Assembly: GCA_036639875.1 (NCBI GenBank) | Contig: JAVWHX010000043.1 | Span: forward strand, 1-18,829 | Source: JAVWHX01 sp036639875 | Lineage (GTDB): Bacteria > Bacillota_I > Bacilli_A > Erysipelotrichales > Coprobacillaceae | DNA length: 18,829 nt | Direction: 5' to 3' | Part shown: one piece after another, positions 14,902-18,829 of the stretch | How the letters are laid out: every line of letters starts with the position of its first letter | Numbering within the stretch: position 1 is the first letter of the stretch | Notes under the pieces: model-generated | Database searches by the model: none | Told to the model about the DNA's origin: nothing | Seen by the model: only the letters and a program-made list of their open reading frames with translations | Position numbers and translations under genes: made by a program

Positions 14902-15112
14902 AACAATTTTTATTTAAGTCTGGTTGATAGTATTTTTCGACATATTCATCATATAATTCTTTAAATCTTTGGTAATGAATAATTTCTCTTTGACGTAAGA
15001 ATGATAGTGGAGCAAGTAAATCAGGATCTTTTGTTAGATTCATAAGGTGTTCATATGTGGCACGAGCTTTTTGTTCTGGTGCAATCATGTAAGGACAACC
15101 ATTATACTTTTT
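14900..15112 (-). pseudogene. C-terminal remnant of a CotJC/manganese-catalase-like gene
   Basis: The minus-strand frame ending at 14900 reads CPYMIAPEQKARATYEHL and then PLSFLRQREIIHYQRFKEL. This is the characteristic C-terminal block of CotJC-type spore-coat and manganese catalases (EQKARATYxxL, then DPDxxxPLxFLRxREixHxQRF) with its metal-ligand Glu/His region. Homology begins near NGCPY, about residue 125-130 of a ~190-residue protein. A stop codon lies in frame 8 codons upstream, beyond which the sequence is the end of an unrelated membrane-protein gene. An ATG at 15088 could give a 62-residue peptide, but it lacks a ribosome site and most of the four-helix fold. The missing 5' part is not in the window. 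It appears to be split by the mobile element. Confidence 0.85.
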
Positions 15113-15724
15113 TTATTTATATAAAGATTTGACTTTTCTTTTTATTAGCCAATCAAAATTTAATATTATCATTACTTTTTTAAAGACAAAGCCATTAACT
15201 ATTGTTGCTATTTGCATTGTAATAATAAAAGGGAGTATCCAATCATAAATAAAAGAGTATATTAGTTGAGAATCTTCAAGTTCTATGTTTGAGTAAGCCA
15301 ACATTGCATTGAACATTAGGGCAATAATAATACTAGATAAATACCTTATTGTTGTTGCAATACATGAGCATATAGAAATGTATTCAAATTGTAGAAGTTC
15401 TGATTTTAAATTTGTTTTTTTAGTATTTTCTAACAAGTGATTTAATTTTCGAGATTTTAGAGAAATATTATTCCATTGAGAATAAGCACATCCAAAAACA
15501 TATAATATTGATAATCCAATAAATATGAGAATATATTTATTGGCATTTATTAATGATTCAATTAGGTCTTGTGTTGGTTTAATCATGGCAAATCCACTAA
15601 ATAAAATTACTAATATCATCAATATAGTTCCTACAATTTTAATTTTATTTTCATCTTTTTTTATCCAATTTTTAAATTCTTTTTTTCGTAATGTTTGATA
15701 TATTTCTTTTGTTATACTTAGCAT
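15113..15724 (-). CDS. Four-helix membrane protein carried by the element
   Basis: A 203-residue protein with no recognised family. A basic N-terminus (EIYQTLRKKEFKNWIKKDENK) is followed by membrane segments at ~30-48, 64-82, 117-143 and 157-180, and a basic tail (WLIKRKVKSLYK). It starts 28 bases after the recombinase stop. GAGGAG lies about 10 bases before the ATG, a slightly long spacing, so it is probably co-transcribed with the recombinase. Its stop lies only a few bases from the catalase junction, so it is the terminal cargo gene of the element. Such a position suits a cargo or exclusion function, but that is speculation. Confidence 0.8.
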   Translation of the reverse strand: MLSITKEIYQTLRKKEFKNWIKKDENKIKIVGTILMILVILFSGFAMIKPTQDLIESLINANKYILIFIGLSILYVFGCAYSQWNNISLKSRKLNHLLENTKKTNLKSELLQFEYISICSCIATTIRYLSSIIIALMFNAMLAYSNIELEDSQLIYSFIYDWILPFIITMQIATIVNGFVFKKVMIILNFDWLIKRKVKSLYK

Positions 15725-15752
15725 ATACTGTATACTCCTCTATTTAAATTGA

Positions 15753-17306
15753 TTAGAAATTCCAAATAATTTCTATTGGAAGTTCTTTTGTTTCATTATT
15801 CCTTTTACCGATATATATCTTATCTATAAGTGTATCAACCATTTCTCTTGTAAGAGAATTTACATTAACGTATTCTTGAATGATTTCTTTTCTATCTTTC
15901 ATTGATTTCATTTTACTTTGATATGTTTCAATCTGTTTTTGATAATCTTCAATAATACTTTGATATTTTTCTTTGTCATTTTCAAATTCTTTAGAAAACA
16001 TAATGTAATTTTGTTCACTGATAAGACCTTTAACTTTATCTGTATATAATGATTTTAAGTTCTCCATACAATCAAACTTTTTGATTTCATAATCTTTAAT
16101 ACTTTTGTTTAACTTTGTAATGGTATTAGTAAGGTCATTATTAATAATGACTTCTTTATTGATATGTTCAATATCCATAATATCATTGCACAGTTTTTTT
16201 AATTCTTGTAAAACGATTGTTTCTAGTTCACGAACGGGGATAAATGCTCCAATGCAACTATCGTTAGAAATATGTTTTCTTGCACATTTGAGATAATGAT
16301 AACCATGGCTTTTGCTACTTCTTAAAGTATAACCACAATACATACAATATGTTTTCTTTGCAAACAGACCGATTTCTCCAATAACAAATGGTTTTGCCTT
16401 TTGTTTAATGAGTTCTTGAACTCTATTCCATAAATCTCTATCAATAATTGGCTCATGAGTATTTTCCACTCGTATCCATTGTTCTTTTGGCTTTGGCTTG
16501 TTTACTTTTGATTTATATGAAACACTCCCATATTTACCTTGTACCATATTACCAATATAGATTTCATTACAAAGCATATCTGCAATAGCATAATAACCCC
16601 ATAATGTTCCATGTTTGCCTTTAGGCGGTCGCCATCTTAAACCTTTTAATCTTTTGTATTCCGTTGGGTTTGGAATACCTCGTTCGTTTAATACTCTTGC
16701 AATATTTGTTTTCCCATACCCTTGAGAAAACAAAGAGAATACCTCCTTTACAATTTTTGCTGCTTCTTCATCAATAATCAAATGTCCTTTAAGGTTAGGG
16801 TCCTTTTGATAACCATATAATGCGAATGCTCCAATATGAAAGCCATTCTCTCTACGATTATCTAAAACACTTTTAATACTATCAGATAAGTCCTCTAAGT
16901 ACCATTCATTGACAAGACCATTGATTTGTCTTGTCTTTTTATTACCAATAATATCAGTGTCAGCATTGTCAACAACACCAATAAAACGAATGCCCCATAT
17001 TGGAAATAAATAATTGATATATTTTTCTACGAGTTCTAATTCTCTTGTAAAACGAGATTGTGTTTTACAAATGATAATATCAAACTTTTTGTTTTCGGCA
17101 TCTACTAGTAATCTGTTGAACTCTGGACGGTTTCTATCTGAACCCGTATAATCATCATCACTATAAATACCATAAATCTCCCAACCATTATCCATTGCAT
17201 ATTGAATAAGCATAGACTTTTGATTTTGAATACTATTGCTATCGTCAGTTTCTTTTTGTTTGTTTCTATCTTCTTCAGATAATCTACAATATAATGCACA
17301 TTTCAT
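15753..17306 (-). CDS. Large serine recombinase (integrase)
   Basis: A 517-residue site-specific recombinase that would integrate and excise the element. Residues 1-~150 are the resolvase catalytic domain: nucleophile Ser10 in YCRLSEED, SIQNQKSML, DDDYTGSDRNRPEFNRLL and Arg85 in SRFTRE. Residues ~155-300 form the recombinase domain (GAFALYGYQKD; NIARVLNERGIPNP). A zinc ribbon follows, with Cys321, 324, 341 and 351 spaced CMYC...C...C. A coiled coil spans ~395-475, then a C-terminal tail. Size and layout match TndX/TnpX-type recombinases of clostridial elements. The start has AAGG about 7 bases ahead and a strong promoter upstream. No directionality factor is recognised. Confidence 0.95.
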   Translation of the reverse strand: MKCALYCRLSEEDRNKQKETDDSNSIQNQKSMLIQYAMDNGWEIYGIYSDDDYTGSDRNRPEFNRLLVDAENKKFDIIICKTQSRFTRELELVEKYINYLFPIWGIRFIGVVDNADTDIIGNKKTRQINGLVNEWYLEDLSDSIKSVLDNRRENGFHIGAFALYGYQKDPNLKGHLIIDEEAAKIVKEVFSLFSQGYGKTNIARVLNERGIPNPTEYKRLKGLRWRPPKGKHGTLWGYYAIADMLCNEIYIGNMVQGKYGSVSYKSKVNKPKPKEQWIRVENTHEPIIDRDLWNRVQELIKQKAKPFVIGEIGLFAKKTYCMYCGYTLRSSKSHGYHYLKCARKHISNDSCIGAFIPVRELETIVLQELKKLCNDIMDIEHINKEVIINNDLTNTITKLNKSIKDYEIKKFDCMENLKSLYTDKVKGLISEQNYIMFSKEFENDKEKYQSIIEDYQKQIETYQSKMKSMKDRKEIIQEYVNVNSLTREMVDTLIDKIYIGKRNNETKELPIEIIWNF

Positions 17307-17319
17307 AAATTAACCTTGA

Positions 17320-17390
17320 GAAATATAACAAAGCAATATACTTACAAAATTAATTATATCTATTCATAATTGCTTTGTAAATTATATTTC
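17320..17390. repeat. Long imperfect inverted repeat around the recombinase promoter
   Basis: The left arm 17320-17337 (GAAATATAA-CAAAGCAAT) and right arm 17369-17390 are reverse complements apart from a 4-base insertion (TAAA) in the right arm. They enclose 31 bases that contain the -10 of the recombinase promoter; the right arm overlaps its -35. Possible roles are an operator, a recombinase-binding site, or an RNA hairpin in readthrough transcripts from rep. Confidence 0.7.
17353..17381 (-). promoter_or_regulatory. Recombinase promoter
   Basis: On the minus strand TTTACA (17376-17381), a 17-base spacer and consensus TATAAT (17353-17358) lie 47 bases before the recombinase ATG. The -35 falls within the right arm of the inverted repeat. 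Confidence 0.75.
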
Positions 17391-17521
17391 TACAATACTT
17401 TACTCTTTTCGCGTAGATTGATTAATTCAATCCATTTTTTATTAAATTCCTCTTTACGTTGTTTTCTGTCTTCATTTTTGAAGGTATTCTTGCAAATAAT
17501 TTTAGTATTTGACTTTTTCAT
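17390..17521 (-). CDS. 43-residue basic peptide of the element
   Basis: ATG at 17521 with GGGGTG 6 bases ahead encodes a 43-residue, Lys/Arg-rich protein (KNEDRKQRKEEFNKKW, then IELINLREK) ending in TAG at the edge of the inverted repeat. The good ribosome site, the start 40 bases after the rep stop and its place between rep and recombinase argue that it is real. It has no recognised family. Its size and charge would suit a DNA-binding accessory or excision factor, which is speculation. Confidence 0.6.
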   Translation of the reverse strand: MKKSNTKIICKNTFKNEDRKQRKEEFNKKWIELINLREKSKVL

Positions 17522-17561
17522 ACAATTCACCCCAATTAAAGATATGAATAGGATAGGGGAT

Positions 17562-18563
17562 CTATTCCTCTATCGTATTATCCTTCTTTTGAAGTTTGAT
17601 CTTCATATAATGAAATTTACCAACGTAAGAGCGTTCAAAATCTGTTTCGTAAAGAATATCTGATTGTGGAAGATAGGTGGATATATATTCGATTGCCTCT
17701 TTGTTTTCTAAAAATAACTGACGAGGTCTTTTTAGATGCATTGAAGTTATATAAAATTTCTTTCCTTTAGGTATAAAAGTACTGTCCTCAAGTGTTTTAC
17801 CAACGTACTTAAGAATATAACTAGAAACATCTTTATAGTCTTTCAATGCTTTCATATTGACGTTTCCATAAACCCATATACTTTGGAATTCATACACATT
17901 GATATAGGGAAGATTGAAAAACAAACAGTGTAAATGTAATCGCTGTGTTCCTTGACTTCCTCTTTCAATAACAGCTATGTATTGATAATTAATATTATTA
18001 AACTTATATCGCAATCTCTTATTAAAGTTTTTAAACGATTTAATAACTTCATCTCTTGTTAAAAACTCTTTAAATGTTAGTGTTATGAATTTATCTTTTG
18101 TTTCATATTGACCAATATTAGAATTTATTAATCTTTTCAATCTTCTTTTTGTTTCATAGATGGTATTTTTATCTCTTTTATAACTAGAATTTATTTCTTT
18201 TTTTTGTTTACCTTTTACAACAAATGTATTCTCTTGATTATCAACAAGTGTTTTATCATCTTTTATGACTTTATAATTTTGCCTATAATATTTGTATATT
18301 TCTATGATGTTTCCACTTTCCACAATTTTATAATCATAATCTTGAATTATACTTTTTTTTGTTTCACTTGTCTCTATATAATCAAGATAAGTCGTGGCAA
18401 CTTCGTTGCCACTCGCATTGTGTCCTTGCGTTTCATCGCTAAGGGCACTGCACACGGACACATGCATAGGCATGAACTGAATGACTTCAGTGTTATAAGG
18501 TTCTGTATTACTAAGTAAAGAATCATCATTACACATTATAGATTCTTGTTTGTTTTTCTTCAT
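17562..18563 (-). CDS. Rolling-circle (HUH) replication initiator protein
   Basis: A 333-residue Rep. HUH-endonuclease motifs in order are motif 1 FITLTF (159-164), motif 2 HLH (His210, His212) in QRLHLHCLFFNLP, and motif 3 with Tyr249 and Tyr253 in SSYILKYVGK (YxxKY; one Tyr makes the covalent DNA link). This arrangement fits phage-G2P/ORF2-like and pC194-like Reps, which nick the double-strand origin to start rolling-circle replication. The start is ATG at 18563, with GAGGAGG 7 bases ahead; a frame open back to 18596 lacks that support. The N-terminal ~60 residues are low-complexity, and their DNA is GC-rich with an origin-like site. No helicase domain is present. Confidence 0.88.
   Translation of the reverse strand: MKKNKQESIMCNDDSLLSNTEPYNTEVIQFMPMHVSVCSALSDETQGHNASGNEVATTYLDYIETSETKKSIIQDYDYKIVESGNIIEIYKYYRQNYKVIKDDKTLVDNQENTFVVKGKQKKEINSSYKRDKNTIYETKRRLKRLINSNIGQYETKDKFITLTFKEFLTRDEVIKSFKNFNKRLRYKFNNINYQYIAVIERGSQGTQRLHLHCLFFNLPYINVYEFQSIWVYGNVNMKALKDYKDVSSYILKYVGKTLEDSTFIPKGKKFYITSMHLKRPRQLFLENKEAIEYISTYLPQSDILYETDFERSYVGKFHYMKIKLQKKDNTIEE
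18381..18412 (-). other. Candidate double-strand origin nick region inside rep
   Basis: On the minus strand an 8-bp hairpin (GTGGCAAC / GTTGCCAC, 3-base loop) is followed after two bases by CTTATCTTGAT (18381-18391). That 11-base string matches the nick sequence CTTATCTTGATA that I recall for pC194/pUB110-type plasmids. It lies in a patch (18391-18470) that is 55% G+C by hand count, in an otherwise very AT-rich gene. Nicking itself is not demonstrated. Confidence 0.55.
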
Positions 18564-18645
18564 GTTATTGCCTCCTCTAAAGGCAACCCCACGCATAAAA
18601 TCAAAAAACTTTTATATCAAATAATTCATTATTATTAAAACAACG

Positions 18646-18676
18646 AAAAAAGCCTTAATGTTTTTATACACTAAGG
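18646..18676 (-). terminator. Intrinsic terminator upstream of rep
   Basis: On the minus strand CCTTAGTG and CATTAAGG (one G-U pair) close an 8-base AT loop, followed by C and six T. It ends a minus-strand transcript coming from the right edge and separates it from rep. Confidence 0.7.
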
Positions 18677-18720
18677 AGAAATTTATTGATTAAAATTAGT
18701 AAACGGATTGAAAATAGTAT

Positions 18721-18824
18721 TAGGTGGTTCCTTTAATAAGAAACCACCTATATTATTAAGTGTTTTAATACCACGTGTTCTACGCGTGGTTAGGTTTTAG
18801 CTTCAGCGTTGTGAAATAAAACCT
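18721..18824 (-). ncRNA. Hairpin-rich noncoding segment: structured RNA or replication origin
   Basis: Three consecutive hairpins occur: 18721-18750 (9-bp arms TAGGTGGTT/AACCACCTA plus an inner CTT/AAG extension), 18770-18790 (ACCACG/CGTGGT) and 18792-18824 (AGGTTTTA/TAAAACCT). On the minus strand they are followed about 45 bases later by the terminator at 18646-18676. This is the architecture of a terminated structured RNA, or of an origin region upstream of rep. No known RNA family is recognised. Confidence 0.45.
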
Positions 18825-18829
18825 CCAGT

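Larger units (their letters stand above)
15096..18829 (-). mobile_element. Integrated element with serine recombinase and rolling-circle Rep, right end outside window
   Basis: All genes from 15113 on are minus-strand and unrelated to the chromosomal genes to the left: a membrane protein, a large serine recombinase, a 43-residue peptide and an HUH replication initiator. The left boundary is set by loss of catalase homology between about 15090 and 15112; the exact crossover cannot be fixed without the empty site. The combination suggests an integrative plasmid or single-stranded-DNA-phage-like element that can excise and replicate by rolling circle. No capsid, Zot-like or relaxase gene is seen, but the element continues past the window edge. 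Confidence 0.75.

Noticed and set aside
17320..17390. Invertible promoter switch controlled by the neighbouring serine recombinase
   Set aside because: The arms are only 31 bases apart, too close for ordinary serine-recombinase inversion. The enzyme is of the large integrase type, and no target gene sits on the other side in a suitable orientation.
18204..18518. Plus-strand hydrophobic open frame opposite rep
   Set aside because: It is antisense to a well-supported Rep gene, and its hydrophobicity follows from the AT-rich complement.
18685..18795. A 37-codon open frame on the minus strand ending in TAA just before the terminator, containing NNIGGFLLKEPPNT
   Set aside because: It has no start codon after the preceding in-frame stop and overlaps two hairpins. 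It may be a decayed gene end, but cannot be supported as a gene.
18721..18829. Right end of an IS200/IS605-type element or a TnpB guide RNA
   Set aside because: The hairpins are suggestive, but no TnpA or TnpB coding sequence is visible in the window. Sequence beyond the edge would be needed.
1..18829. CRISPR arrays, tRNA or rRNA genes
   Set aside because: No regularly spaced direct repeats and no cloverleaf or rRNA sequence were seen.

Overview
This window is AT-rich, mostly plus-strand DNA from a spore-former-type Bacillota. The clues are a yqfC-yqfD-phoH cluster, a CotJC-type manganese catalase remnant, DarA (a c-di-AMP receptor) and pyruvate phosphate dikinase. The gene mix and base composition resemble Erysipelotrichia/Coprobacillus-like gut Firmicutes. 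That placement is inference from gene content, not from a marker gene.

Positions 1-14900 are ordinary chromosome. Their order is: the yqfC 3' end, yqfD and phoH; mutY convergent to phoH, sharing overlapping stop codons and one terminator; an HD-domain dNTP triphosphohydrolase; darA; a fused GNAT-acetyltransferase/FolC gene; a promoter plus terminator leader; a DEAD-box RNA helicase with a DbpA-type RNA-binding tail; ppdK, with a cre-like box inside its promoter; a DUF1307/YehR-like lipoprotein; an AAC(3)-family acetyltransferase behind a terminator-bearing leader; a divergent DprA-like protein overlapping a rhomboid protease; and a small membrane protein. Most units are short and bounded by clear intrinsic terminators.

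From about 15090 to the window end everything lies on the minus strand and looks like an integrated mobile element. A gene for a CotJC/manganese-catalase-like protein is cut so that only its last ~65 codons remain (14900-15112). Next to the cut come a four-helix membrane protein of unknown role, a large serine recombinase, a 43-residue basic peptide, and a rolling-circle (HUH) replication initiator. The start of the replication gene contains a GC-rich hairpin next to CTTATCTTGAT, which matches the nick region of pC194/pUB110-type plasmids. Upstream of it, at the window edge, is a hairpin-rich noncoding stretch ending in an intrinsic terminator. The far end of the element is outside the window.

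The most interesting items are the recombinase + HUH-Rep element that splits a spore-coat catalase gene, the candidate origin embedded in rep, the inverted repeat around the recombinase promoter, the structured region at 18640-18824, the GNAT-FolC fusion, and the divergent DprA-like/rhomboid pair.
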